A DNA stretch of 64,000 nucleotides from Mycobacterium stomatepiae (GTDB lineage Bacteria; Actinomycetota; Actinomycetes; Mycobacteriales; Mycobacteriaceae), in the NCBI RefSeq assembly GCF_010731715.1, contig NZ_AP022587.1, positions 5,580,001-5,644,000 of the forward strand, read 5' to 3'. Below, in pieces: positions 28,955 to 36,888 of this stretch (positions are counted from its first letter, which is position 1; every line of letters starts with the position of its first letter). The position numbers were made by a program, and so were the translations under genes. The notes below the pieces were generated by a model. It ran no database searches. It was given only the letters and a program-made list of their open reading frames with translations, and had not been told where the DNA came from.

Positions 28955-28971
28955 GCCGATGGGTGGCTTCC

Positions 28972-29844
28972 TTAGGACTGCCGCAGATCCCGCGGGCGTG
29001 GCCCCGAACGAGAAAGAGACTGCGGCGACAACGCATAGATCCGTTGCGCCGGCCGACCGGCCAGCACATAGGTCTGCGTATCGGCGAGGTGACGACCCGC
29101 GATGCGCCGAGCCCGGTCGACGTCGCCCTCCGCAATGGTCTCGGCGAGCTTGACATGCGTGTTGAGCACCGCGCGCCGCTGCGCCAGCGAGGGGTAGGTG
29201 CCACGCGCCGCGCTCTCGTCGGCCCACTGCTTTTCGTGGCTGCTCCACAGCGTCTCGAGGCTGCCGACGACCGCGATGATGGTGTGATTTCCGCAGCCCT
29301 GCACGATGAGATCGTGGAATTGGCGGCCAATCTCGGTGAACAGGCGCCCGTCGTCGAGGTGCTCGGCCATGGAATCGTTGACCTGCTTGAGTTCCGGCAC
29401 GAGGGTGTCCGCCCGGTCCGGCCGCTGAGCCGCCAGCGCGGCGCACGCGGGCTCGAGCTCCTGCAGTGCCATGCCGAGGTCGGCGACTTGAACGGACTCG
29501 CTCTGCAGCAACAGGCCGAGCATGTAGGCCGCGCTGGTCTTGGCGGGTGCGTGCACGACGGCGCCGCCGCGGTTACCGCGGCGCACCGAGACCAGGCCCT
29601 CGGTCTCGAGGATGCGCAGCGCTTCGCGCAGCGAGACCAGGCTGACGTTGAACTGTTCGACGAGTACTTCCTGGCGCGGCAGCAGGTCGCCGTCGGCAAG
29701 CTCGCCGTCGATGATCTGGCGACGCAATTCGTCGGCTACGATCTCGGCGATCCTCGGCGCCGACAACCGGCGACGGGCATCGGGACCAATTCCCAGAGCG
29801 GGCATCCAATCCTCGCAGTCGCGGCAGGGAGAGCTTCGCGGCAC
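28972..29844 (-). CDS. GntR-family (FadR/FCD subgroup) transcriptional regulator
   Basis: A winged-helix GntR domain (about 28-95, with LRRQIIDGELADGDLLPRQ and SLVSLREALRILETEGLVSVRRG) is followed by an FCD ligand domain (about 110-250), whose metal/ligand residues include D and H in FTEIGRQFHDLI and H in AEGDVDRARRIAGRHL. Total length is 290; ATG 29805 (MPALGIG) is an equally good start. Family members are repressors that release DNA on binding a carboxylate or acyl-CoA. An AT-rich box lies in the 85-bp divergent gap to the CoA-transferase gene, so autoregulation is likely. It is a candidate regulator of the other boxes. Confidence 0.9.
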   Translation of the reverse strand: MPRSSPCRDCEDWMPALGIGPDARRRLSAPRIAEIVADELRRQIIDGELADGDLLPRQEVLVEQFNVSLVSLREALRILETEGLVSVRRGNRGGAVVHAPAKTSAAYMLGLLLQSESVQVADLGMALQELEPACAALAAQRPDRADTLVPELKQVNDSMAEHLDDGRLFTEIGRQFHDLIVQGCGNHTIIAVVGSLETLWSSHEKQWADESAARGTYPSLAQRRAVLNTHVKLAETIAEGDVDRARRIAGRHLADTQTYVLAGRPAQRIYALSPQSLSRSGPRPRDLRQS

Positions 29845-29869
29845 CCGGCGCGCGTACTCAGCTGGCTTA

Positions 29870-29898
29870 GCTATTTTAGCAGTAATGATATAAATAGC
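29870..29898. promoter_or_regulatory. Shared AT-rich box between GntR/FCD gene and CoA-transferase
   Basis: The region GCTATTTTAGCAGTAATGATATAAATAGC has GCTAT/ATAGC ends and includes CAGTAATGATATAAATAG (29880-29897), 13 of 18 matches to the box at 3189-3206. Its position next to a regulator gene suggests an operator. Confidence 0.5.
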
Positions 29899-29929
29899 AT
29901 CTCTGATCGCGTGTCGATCGGAAGGGCGG

Positions 29930-32320
29930 ATGCAATTGAGCCAGGGGTCTGACGACCGTCCGACACCGCTGCATGAACTGCGTGTTGTCGAGATCAGCGA
30001 CCGGATAGCTGGGAGCTACTGCGGCAAGTTGCTGGTCGACGTCGGAGCGCAGGTGCGCAAAATCGAACCGCCGCAAGGAGATTGGCTGCGACGTTATTCG
30101 GCGTCCTGCTCGCCGGTGCCGGACGACCAGGCCTCGCCGTTCTACAGCTACCTCAACGCGGGCAAGCGCAGCATGACGTTTGCGCCGGGCTCGGCGCGAT
30201 TTCGGGCCGAGTTGGCGGCCGCCGACGTGATCATCCTCACCGCCGGCCCGGCGGGCGCGTCGGCGCTGGGCGTCGATCCGCGCGAGCTGCTGGCGGATGC
30301 GCCGCGGGCGGTCGTCGTCACGATCTCCGACTTCGGCTGGACCGGGCGGTATGCCGACCGCGCCGCCAGCGAATTCACTTTGCAGGCCTGGGCGGGGTCG
30401 CCCGGTTTCCGCGGCGACCCGGCCGGTCCGCCGATCTCGATCGGCGGCGACCTGGGGGAGTACATGGGCGGGGTGTTCGCCGCGTTCGGCGCGCTGGCCG
30501 TGCGCCGCCGCGTCGAGCACGGCGGCCCCGGTGAGCATCTCGACCTGTCCATGCTCGAGGCGATGACGTTGATGCAGAGCAGCGAGTGGCTGCATTCGCA
30601 GCTACTGCGGGTGCCGCCGATCAGCCGCACCACCGAAGTCCCGTCGATCGAGCCGGCCAAGGACGGTTACGTCGGGATCACCATGGTCACCGGCCAGCAG
30701 TGGCTCGACTTCCTGGCGATGGTCGAGTGCCCGCAGCTAGAAGAGATTGAGCAGTTGCGTTTTCAGATCGGCCGTTGGGGCTATCGCGATCTGATCCGCG
30801 AGCAGATCGGGCCGTGGCTGGCGCAGCGGACCGTCGCCGAGGTCGTCGAACTCGGCCAGCTGTTCCGGCTGCCGATCGCGGCGCTGGGCAACGGCGCCAC
30901 GATCCGTGAGATGGAATACGCGACCGAACGCAGGGTATTCCGGCCAAACCCCGCCGGTTTTCATCAGCCCCGCCCGCCGTGGCTGATGTCGGCGTGCGCG
31001 GCGCCTCCGGTCGGCGATACCGTCGCCCCGGGCGCCAATAACGACGAATCACCCTGGCGTACACGAGATCACGAGCGCGCGCTGACACGCGGCACTATGC
31101 CGTTGGAAGGCGTGAGGATCGTCGACCTGACCGCCTTCTGGGCCGGACCCGCGGCGACCCACCTGCTGGCGGCCTTCGGCGCCGAGGTGATCAAGGTCGA
31201 GTCGATCCAGCGCCCCGACGGGATTCGGTACTCCGGCGGGATGCGCAAAGACGTGGACGACTGGTGGGAGTACGGCTGGGTATTCCACGCGATGAACACC
31301 AACAAGCGCTCGGTCACTTTGGATTTGGGTTGCGACGAGGGCCGACGTCTGTTCAAGAAACTGGCGGCCGGCGCCGACGTCGTGATCGAGAACTTCTCAC
31401 CGCGCGTGATGGACCAGTTCGGGCTCACCGCCGACGTGTTGCTCGAGGTCAATCCCAAACTCGTCGTCGCCCGCATGCCCGCGTTCGGGCTGGACGGCCC
31501 CTGGCGCGAACGAGTCGGATTCGCCCCCACGATGGAACAGCTCGCCGGGCTGGCCTGGGTGACCGGACTGCCGGATGCCCCGCCGGTGACGCCCCGCGGC
31601 GCCTGCGACCCGCTGGCCGGCGTGCACGCCGCTTTCGCGGTGCTGGCCGCGCTGAACTTCGCCGAACGCACCGGAACCGGTCAGCAGCTCGAGCTGCCGA
31701 TGCTCGAAACGGTGCTGAACGCCACCGCGATACAGGCGATCGAATCCGAGGTCTTCGGAAAGACGTTGAGCCGCCGCGGCAATCGCGGTTTCGGCGGGTT
31801 GATCCAGAACCTCTACCGGTGCGCCGGCGATGACGACTGGATTGCGGTCACCGTGCGCGAGGACCCGCAGTGGTCGGCGCTCGTCGAAGTGATGGGGCGA
31901 CCGGCCTGGTGTGACGAGGACCTGGCCACGGCCGCCGCCCGGCGCGAGCGCGCCGACGACATCGATCATCGGCTGCAGGAGTGGTTCGCCGGGCAGCCCT
32001 TGGAGTCGACGGTGGAGCGGTTGGCAAGCGCGGGTGTTCCCGCCGCGCCGGTGGTTTCGCCGTCGTTGGTGACCGAGAACCCCCAACTGCGCGACCGGGG
32101 TTTCTTCGAGACGCTGCAGCATTCGAGCATCGGGTCAGCCCTATACCCGCGCCCGCCGTTCGCATTGTTGTCCGGTCAGGACCGGTGGCTACTACGCCCG
32201 CCGCCGTTGTTGGGCGAGCACAATGGAGAAATACTGCGCGATCGGTGCGGGCTGACCGACGAAGAACTAGCGAACCTGGCCGCCAGCGGGGTGATCGGAA
32301 CCCGCCCCAAGGGCCTATAA
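29930..32320 (+). CDS. Double-domain class III CoA-transferase (CaiB/BaiF fusion)
   Basis: A 796-residue protein with two complete CaiB/BaiF domains in tandem (about 15-385 and 390-790); most family members have one domain of about 400 residues and dimerise. The candidate catalytic Asp is in GGDLGEYMGGVFAAFGAL in domain 1 and in GACDPLAGVHAAFAVLAAL in domain 2. Other shared segments are GKLLVDVGAQVRKIEPP and HLLAAFGAEVIKVES. The enzyme class moves CoA between carboxylic acids without ATP. The ferredoxin gene follows after 11 bp. It probably activates a catabolic intermediate; the substrate is unknown. Confidence 0.9.
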   Translation: MQLSQGSDDRPTPLHELRVVEISDRIAGSYCGKLLVDVGAQVRKIEPPQGDWLRRYSASCSPVPDDQASPFYSYLNAGKRSMTFAPGSARFRAELAAADVIILTAGPAGASALGVDPRELLADAPRAVVVTISDFGWTGRYADRAASEFTLQAWAGSPGFRGDPAGPPISIGGDLGEYMGGVFAAFGALAVRRRVEHGGPGEHLDLSMLEAMTLMQSSEWLHSQLLRVPPISRTTEVPSIEPAKDGYVGITMVTGQQWLDFLAMVECPQLEEIEQLRFQIGRWGYRDLIREQIGPWLAQRTVAEVVELGQLFRLPIAALGNGATIREMEYATERRVFRPNPAGFHQPRPPWLMSACAAPPVGDTVAPGANNDESPWRTRDHERALTRGTMPLEGVRIVDLTAFWAGPAATHLLAAFGAEVIKVESIQRPDGIRYSGGMRKDVDDWWEYGWVFHAMNTNKRSVTLDLGCDEGRRLFKKLAAGADVVIENFSPRVMDQFGLTADVLLEVNPKLVVARMPAFGLDGPWRERVGFAPTMEQLAGLAWVTGLPDAPPVTPRGACDPLAGVHAAFAVLAALNFAERTGTGQQLELPMLETVLNATAIQAIESEVFGKTLSRRGNRGFGGLIQNLYRCAGDDDWIAVTVREDPQWSALVEVMGRPAWCDEDLATAAARRERADDIDHRLQEWFAGQPLESTVERLASAGVPAAPVVSPSLVTENPQLRDRGFFETLQHSSIGSALYPRPPFALLSGQDRWLLRPPPLLGEHNGEILRDRCGLTDEELANLAASGVIGTRPKGL

Positions 32321-32331
32321 GGAGGCAACTG

Positions 32332-32523
32332 ATGCGCGTGACCGTCGACGAGACCTTGTGTGAGGCACAAGGCTTCTGTGAATCGCTCGCCCCGGACGTG
32401 TTCGAACTCGGCGACGAGGACGTGGTGCAGATCGCGGACGGCGAAGTGGCGCCGGACCGCGAGATCGACGTCCGCGCCGCGGTCGACCAGTGTCCGAAGG
32501 CCGCGCTGCGCCTGATCGACTGA
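32332..32523 (+). CDS. Small ferredoxin, [3Fe-4S]-type
   Basis: A 63-residue acidic ferredoxin begun at ATG 32332 with a strong AAGGAGG at 32319-32325; longer upstream frames are shadows of the CoA-transferase gene. Cluster cysteines are C10, C16 and the C of DQCPKAAL, the three-cysteine pattern of P450-associated ferredoxins. SLAPDVFELGDED follows the second Cys as usual. It probably donates electrons to a P450 or oxygenase; no P450 is adjacent, but the broken P450 at 34.4-35.6 kb may have been its partner before the IS insertion separated them. Confidence 0.88.
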   Translation: MRVTVDETLCEAQGFCESLAPDVFELGDEDVVQIADGEVAPDREIDVRAAVDQCPKAALRLID

Positions 32524-32540
32524 GCTAGCGCCGCGCCGAT

Positions 32541-32578
32541 TCGCCGAGCGTGCATTGAGCGCGAAAAATCCGCGGTGG
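32541..32578. repeat. Left half of a dispersed palindrome split by the IS element
   Basis: TCGCCGAGCGTGCA (32541-32554) is complementary, with one mismatch, to TGCACGTTCGGCGA (33906-33919) on the other side of the IS. The core AGCGCGAAAAATCCGCGGTGG (32558-32578) is repeated as AGCGCTGAAAATTCGCGCTGG at 33884-33904 (17 of 21). Confidence 0.6.
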
Positions 32579-32579
32579 A

Positions 32580-33879
32580 TTCAAGGTTTGGTTGCAACAG
32601 TTGTGTCTGTCGGGGTGGACAGTAGCTTGTTGAGGCGGTTGGTGGGGTTGTCCCAGTTGAAGCGTTTTCGGGGTCGTCCGTTGAGTTCGTCGGCGACGTA
32701 GGCGAGGTGTTCGGCGTCGTGCACCGAAAGGTCGGTGCCCTTTGGAAAGTATTGCCGTAGTAGGCCGTTGGTGTTCTCATTGCTACCGCGCTGCCAGGGT
32801 GAGTGGGGATCGCAGAAGTAAACCTCGATGCCGGTGTCGATGCTGATGCGGGCGTGGTGGGCCATTTCGTGGCCTTGGTCCCAGGTCACGGTGCGGCGCA
32901 AGGTGGCGGGCAGGTCTTTGACCGCGGCGATCATGGCCTCGGCGACGGCCTCGGCGCTACGGGTATGGGGTAGGTGCAGCAGTCGGACATATCCGGTGGA
33001 ACGTTCAACCAGCGTGCCGATTTGAGAGGCCTGGTCCTTGCCGATGATCAGGTCTCCTTCCCAATGGCCTGGCACGGCGCGGTCGTTAGCTTCGGCGGGC
33101 CGCTCACTGATGTTGACCATGCCTTGGATACGGCCGCGGCCGTCACCGGCGCGGCCCGTCGGCGCGGTTTACGCAACGCGCGCCCGGTGCGCAGGCATGT
33201 CCTCAGTTCCCGGCGCAGTTCTCCGCGCCCTTGCACGTAAAGCGCCTGGTAGATGGTTTCGTGGGACACCTGCATCTCCGGGCGGTCAGGATAGGTCGCG
33301 GTCAATACCCCGGCGATCTGTTCGGGGCTGTACTTGTTGACCAACAACGCTTGCACCTCGGCCCGCAATTGCTCACAGCGGCCCAACTTGCCGGTCTTGG
33401 GTCGACGCGCCCGTTGCTCGCTGCGCCGCTGAGCGATGCGCGCCGAGTAGCCCGACTTCGCGTCCCAACCGGCCCGGCGGGCCCTGAACCGATACCGGGC
33501 GCGATAACGGCCCACATGCCCTCGCATGACACCGTTGTGGGCAATCTCGCGCATGATCGTCGACGGCGCCCGGCCCAACCGGCGCGCCATCGAACGGATC
33601 GACTCACCGTGCGCGGTGCCGATCATGATCTGTTCACGCTCATCCGCCGACAGCCGCGGCCGTCGCTGTCCTTGAGGCTTTGACCATCGTGGATTCACAC
33701 CACCAAACCTGCGAAACCACTTGCTACCGCACGTCGCCGACACGCCGACCGCCACCCCGGCATCCTCCGAGGACCATCCCGCAGCGATCAAATCCCAATA
33801 CCGCCGCTGCACCACCAACAACTGAGGCTGACCCGTCATCAACACCCCTAACTACGAAGTGTTGCAACCACCCCTTGAA
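32580..33879 (-). mobile_element. IS30-family insertion sequence, about 1.3 kb
   Basis: A complete element bounded by imperfect inverted repeats: TTCAAGGTTTGGTTGCAACA from 32580 and its counterpart TTCAAGGGGTGGTTGCAACA read inward from 33879 (18 of 20 identical). It carries a single transposase gene in two frames. The IS30 transposase of E. coli is known to favour palindromic targets, and this copy sits in a dispersed palindrome. Both flanks carry a similar 21-bp core, which could be an old target duplication or symmetry of the target itself. Confidence 0.85.
32581..33845 (-). pseudogene. IS30-family transposase, frameshifted
   Basis: The N-terminal frame (33845 downward) has the IS30 helix-turn-helix region, SADEREQIMIGTAHGESIRS then MARRLGRAPSTIMREIAHNG, and SPEQIAGVL with VSHETIYQALY. 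After RKPRRRA the frame is lost. The DDE integrase domain continues in a second frame: GHWEGDLIIGK (first Asp), TWDQGHEMAHH (second Asp) and CDPHSPWQRGSNENTNGLLRQYFPKGTD (Glu). The switch falls around 33120-33160 and needs a net -1 shift. IS30 transposases are normally one frame, so this copy is probably inactive unless the shift is programmed; no obvious slippery heptamer is seen. The stop codon lies inside the left inverted repeat. Confidence 0.85.
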
Positions 33880-33883
33880 CTCA

Positions 33884-33919
33884 AGCGCTGAAAATTCGCG
33901 CTGGCTGCACGTTCGGCGA
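33884..33919. repeat. Right half of the dispersed palindrome split by the IS element
   Basis: Core AGCGCTGAAAATTCGCGCTGG followed by TGCACGTTCGGCGA, pairing with the left half at 32541-32578. Without the IS this would be one 50-bp hairpin between the ferredoxin and SnoaL-like genes. Confidence 0.6.
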
Positions 33920-33957
33920 GCGTGAATCCTGTCGGCGGCGCACCGTAGAGTGCGGAC

Positions 33958-34398
33958 ATGCCGCCGAGGGAAATGTCCAAGTACGCCGCCATGCAGCCCT
34001 ACTTCGAGCTTGTCGTCGGGGGCCTCGACGGTCTGGTCGACGGGACCGACTTTTTCGACATCCACGCCGAGAACGCGGTGGTCGAGTTCGTGATCACCGT
34101 CCCGACGTATCCGAGGAAAATCGTCGGGCGCGATGCGTTGGCCGAATTGTATGCCGATTACGGGGATTCGATCGTGCAGAGCCACAGCAGCGACGTGCAC
34201 CGCTACTTCGACCCCGAGAAGTCCACGGTGATTCTCGAGTACACGATGCACGGCACCGTGGTGCAGACGGGCGGCCCCTACGTCAACCGATTCGTCTCGG
34301 TCATCACCATCGAGGACCGAAAGATCGTGCACTGGCGTGATTACCTGGATCCGCTGGCCGTGTTCGCCGCGTTCGGCCAGGGACCCGCCCCGTACTGA
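33958..34398 (+). CDS. SnoaL/NTF2-like protein
   Basis: A 146-residue protein with the alpha+beta cone pattern of SnoaL-like/NTF2 proteins: an N-terminal helix, DGTDFFDIHAENAVVEFVI, GRDALAELYADYG, and terminal strands NRFVSVITIEDRKIVHWRDYLDPLAVF. The last motif (W-R-D-Y-x-D-P) is typical of the limonene-epoxide-hydrolase/ketosteroid-isomerase-like branch. The activity cannot be named. ATG 33973 (MSKYAAMQPYF) is an alternative start that fits the fold equally well. It is convergent with the broken P450. Confidence 0.82.
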   Translation: MPPREMSKYAAMQPYFELVVGGLDGLVDGTDFFDIHAENAVVEFVITVPTYPRKIVGRDALAELYADYGDSIVQSHSSDVHRYFDPEKSTVILEYTMHGTVVQTGGPYVNRFVSVITIEDRKIVHWRDYLDPLAVFAAFGQGPAPY

Positions 34399-34399
34399 C

Positions 34400-35638
34400 T
34401 CAACGCCGTGCGGTCAGCGAGATCGCCATCTCGTCGTAGATCGACATGTTGGTGGTCAGGTTGGGATACGACACCGTGGCGGGCCCGATTTCGAGGCGAT
34501 CGCAGCGCAGCAGCAGCTCATCGAGCACCGCCCGCAGTTCGGCGCGCGCCAGCATCGCACCCAGGCAGTGATGTGGCCCGCCGCCGCCGAACGCGACATG
34601 CGGGTTGGGCTACCGGCCGATGTCGAAGGTGAACGGGGACGCGAACACCTCCTCGTCGCGGTTGGCCGAGCGCAGCATCGACACCACCCGATCGCCCGCG
34701 GGAATCTGCTGGCCGTCCATCTCGACGTCGACCTTCGCGGTGCGCGTCCAGTACGCCACGGGTGACGCCCAGCGCAGCACCTCCTCGACGGCGCTGGGGC
34801 GCAGCGCTTCCTGCTCGCGATAGCGCTCGATCTGCTCCGGGTTGGCGACGAACGCCTGCAGCCCCATGGCCAGTGCGTTTTTGGTGGTGTCACTGCCGGC
34901 GAAGGCCAGCACGAAGAAGAAGAACTCCAGCTCGTTTTCGGGCAGGCTGAACTGCTCGCCGTCGTCGCCGGTGATCACCGCGGACGCCAGCGTGCTCCAG
35001 ATGTAGTCGGTCGGGTTGCCCCGCTTGTCGGCAGTGAGCTCCATCGCGTACCCGAAGACCGATGCGAAGAGCTCGAGTTCTACCTGCCCGCTCGGGCTCG
35101 CCTCGGGCGCAAGCGCCTTCAGGATGCGTTCGAAGATGTCGAAGATTCGCGGCCGGTCCTCGTCGGGGATGCCGATGATGTCGCCGATCACCGTCATCGG
35201 CAACGCGTCCGCGACGTCCTCGATCCAATCCCCGCCGCCCTTGGCGAGCAGGCCGTCGATCATCTGCGCCGCGCGCGCCCGAATGCCATCCTCCAGCTTG
35301 GCGATTGCGCGCGGAGTGAACGCGTTCGAGATGAGCTTGCGGCGCTTGTTCAGCTCCGGCGGGTCCAGCGTGATGATCGTCGGGTACGCCGAAAACATGG
35401 CGACGGGCTGGATCAGTGGCCCGTCGCCCGCGGTGAACGACTCGGTGTCGCGGTGCAGCCGAACCGCGTGCCGGTGTTTGGTTGCCACCCAGAAATCGCG
35501 GTGTACGGTCTGGGCCACGCCCGGCGTCAGCTCGTGCCGGAAAAGCGGCCTGTCATGCCGTAATTCGGCGAACAAGTCGTCGGGAAAACCGTTACGCCAC
35601 AAGGCGAAATCGGATAGGTCCTCTGCCGCAGCAGTCAT
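34400..35638 (-). pseudogene. Cytochrome P450 interrupted by in-frame TAG
   Basis: A frame from ATG 35638 to the stop at 34400 encodes a 412-codon P450, broken by TAG at 34610-34612 (codon 343). The upstream part has AGSDTT in the I-helix and EEVLR as EXXR. The heme-binding loop lies only after the stop (PNPHVAFGGGGPHHCLGA), so the truncated product cannot bind heme. Before the stop the sequence is FTFDIGR; relatives usually read GRQPNPH, so CAG to TAG is likely. The upstream AT-rich promoter region is shared with the divergent Rieske oxygenase gene. Confidence 0.9.
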
Positions 35639-35701
35639 GCGCAACTCCGCTCGCTTTGCCAACACGCGGCGACCGGCTGACGCCGCGTTGACGTTCAATG
35701 A

Positions 35702-35719
35702 TTAAAATAGTAAGAATAG
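35702..35719. promoter_or_regulatory. Shared AT-rich box in the P450 / Rieske oxygenase divergent promoter
   Basis: TTAAAATAGTAAGAATAG, 13 of 18 identical to the 3189-3206 box, centred between two divergent oxygenase genes. Confidence 0.45.
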
Positions 35720-35763
35720 ACTTTAGTCGTCGAAACGCGGTGAGGTAAGAGCGGCCCGGCCGC

Positions 35764-36888
35764 GTGGGAAACGGAGTTCTCGTGAATACGATTCCAGAGC
35801 CAGACCCGTCGGAACGTGAGTTCGGACCGTCCGGCATCGCGCTGTCCACGTATCGGTTCCCGACGGGGTGGTTCATCGTCGCCTTCGCGAGCGACGTCAA
35901 GCCCGGCGACGTCAAGCGCCTGCACTACTTCGGCGAGGAATTGGTCCTGTTTCGCACCGCGTCCGGCAAGGTCAGCGTGCTGGACGCGTACTGCCAGCAC
36001 CTCGGCGCCAACATGGGTGTCGGCGGCACCGTCGAAGACGAAAACATCGTCTGCCCCTGGCACGGCTGGCAGTGGCGCGGCGACGGCAGCAACGCGCTGA
36101 TCCCGTACAGCAAGATCGGATGCAAGAACAACGTCCGCATCCGCACCTACCCGACCGTGGAGTGGTACGGCTTCATCCTGGTCTGGCACGAACGCCACGG
36201 CCGCGCGCCCTACTGGCAACCGCCGGCGCTGCCCGAACTGGAAACCGGCGAGTACTACCCGCTGCACCCACACAGCCGGATGCTCAACCGGGTCAAGGTG
36301 CATGCGCAGATGATCATCGAGAACGCGGCCGACCCCTATCACGTCCAGTACGTGCACAAGGCCGCCAACCCGGCCAACACCGCCTCGTTCGAGGTGGCGG
36401 GTTATCACCTGCACGCCACCGTCAACGCCCACTTCGGCGGCGGCCGGGCCAAGACGTGGTTGACCCCCAACGGGCCGGTCGACGCCAAGATCATCTACGA
36501 CAACTACTCGTTGGGGCTCGGACTCGTCCGGTTCCCGAGTGACCTGGTGGCCACCATCGAGGTCACCGGGCAGACCCCGGTCGACGAGGACTACACCGAC
36601 TACTTCTACACACAGGCCTCGGTCCGCGAACCCGGCGACACCGGCGACCAGCCGACCGGCCGGGCCGCGAAATTCCTGGCGCTGCAACAAGAGGTCATCA
36701 AACAGGACTTCTTCACCTGGGAGAACATGAAGTACCTGGAGAAGCCGAACCTGGCTCCCGAGGAGGCACACGACTACGCGGCCCTGCGCCGCTGGGCGCA
36801 CCGCTTCTACCCGGGGACGGAGCCCTCACCCAGCGACTTCGGGTACACCGCCGCAGGTGAACCCGACCCGGCGGCCGCGAAAGCCTAA
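35764..36888 (+). CDS. Rieske oxygenase, KshA-like (3-ketosteroid 9alpha-hydroxylase type)
   Basis: A 374-residue Rieske non-heme iron oxygenase. Rieske ligands C77-x-H79 and C97-x2-H100; mononuclear iron site D190, H193, H198 in ENAADPYHVQYVHK. The segment VLDAYCQHLGANMGVGGTV and the overall length resemble KshA, the terminal oxygenase of mycobacterial ketosteroid 9alpha-hydroxylase. It needs a reductase (KshB-type), which is not encoded nearby. It starts at GTG 35764, with GTG 35782 as an alternative. It directly abuts an AMP-ligase gene (GTG one base after its stop), so the two are coupled. Confidence 0.85.
   Translation: MGNGVLVNTIPEPDPSEREFGPSGIALSTYRFPTGWFIVAFASDVKPGDVKRLHYFGEELVLFRTASGKVSVLDAYCQHLGANMGVGGTVEDENIVCPWHGWQWRGDGSNALIPYSKIGCKNNVRIRTYPTVEWYGFILVWHERHGRAPYWQPPALPELETGEYYPLHPHSRMLNRVKVHAQMIIENAADPYHVQYVHKAANPANTASFEVAGYHLHATVNAHFGGGRAKTWLTPNGPVDAKIIYDNYSLGLGLVRFPSDLVATIEVTGQTPVDEDYTDYFYTQASVREPGDTGDQPTGRAAKFLALQQEVIKQDFFTWENMKYLEKPNLAPEEAHDYAALRRWAHRFYPGTEPSPSDFGYTAAGEPDPAAAKA

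Noticed and set aside
33048..33160. Programmed -1 frameshift in the IS30 transposase
   Set aside because: IS30 transposases are usually single-frame and I find no A6G-type or similar slippery heptamer at the junction; a deletion is simpler. Not fully excluded.
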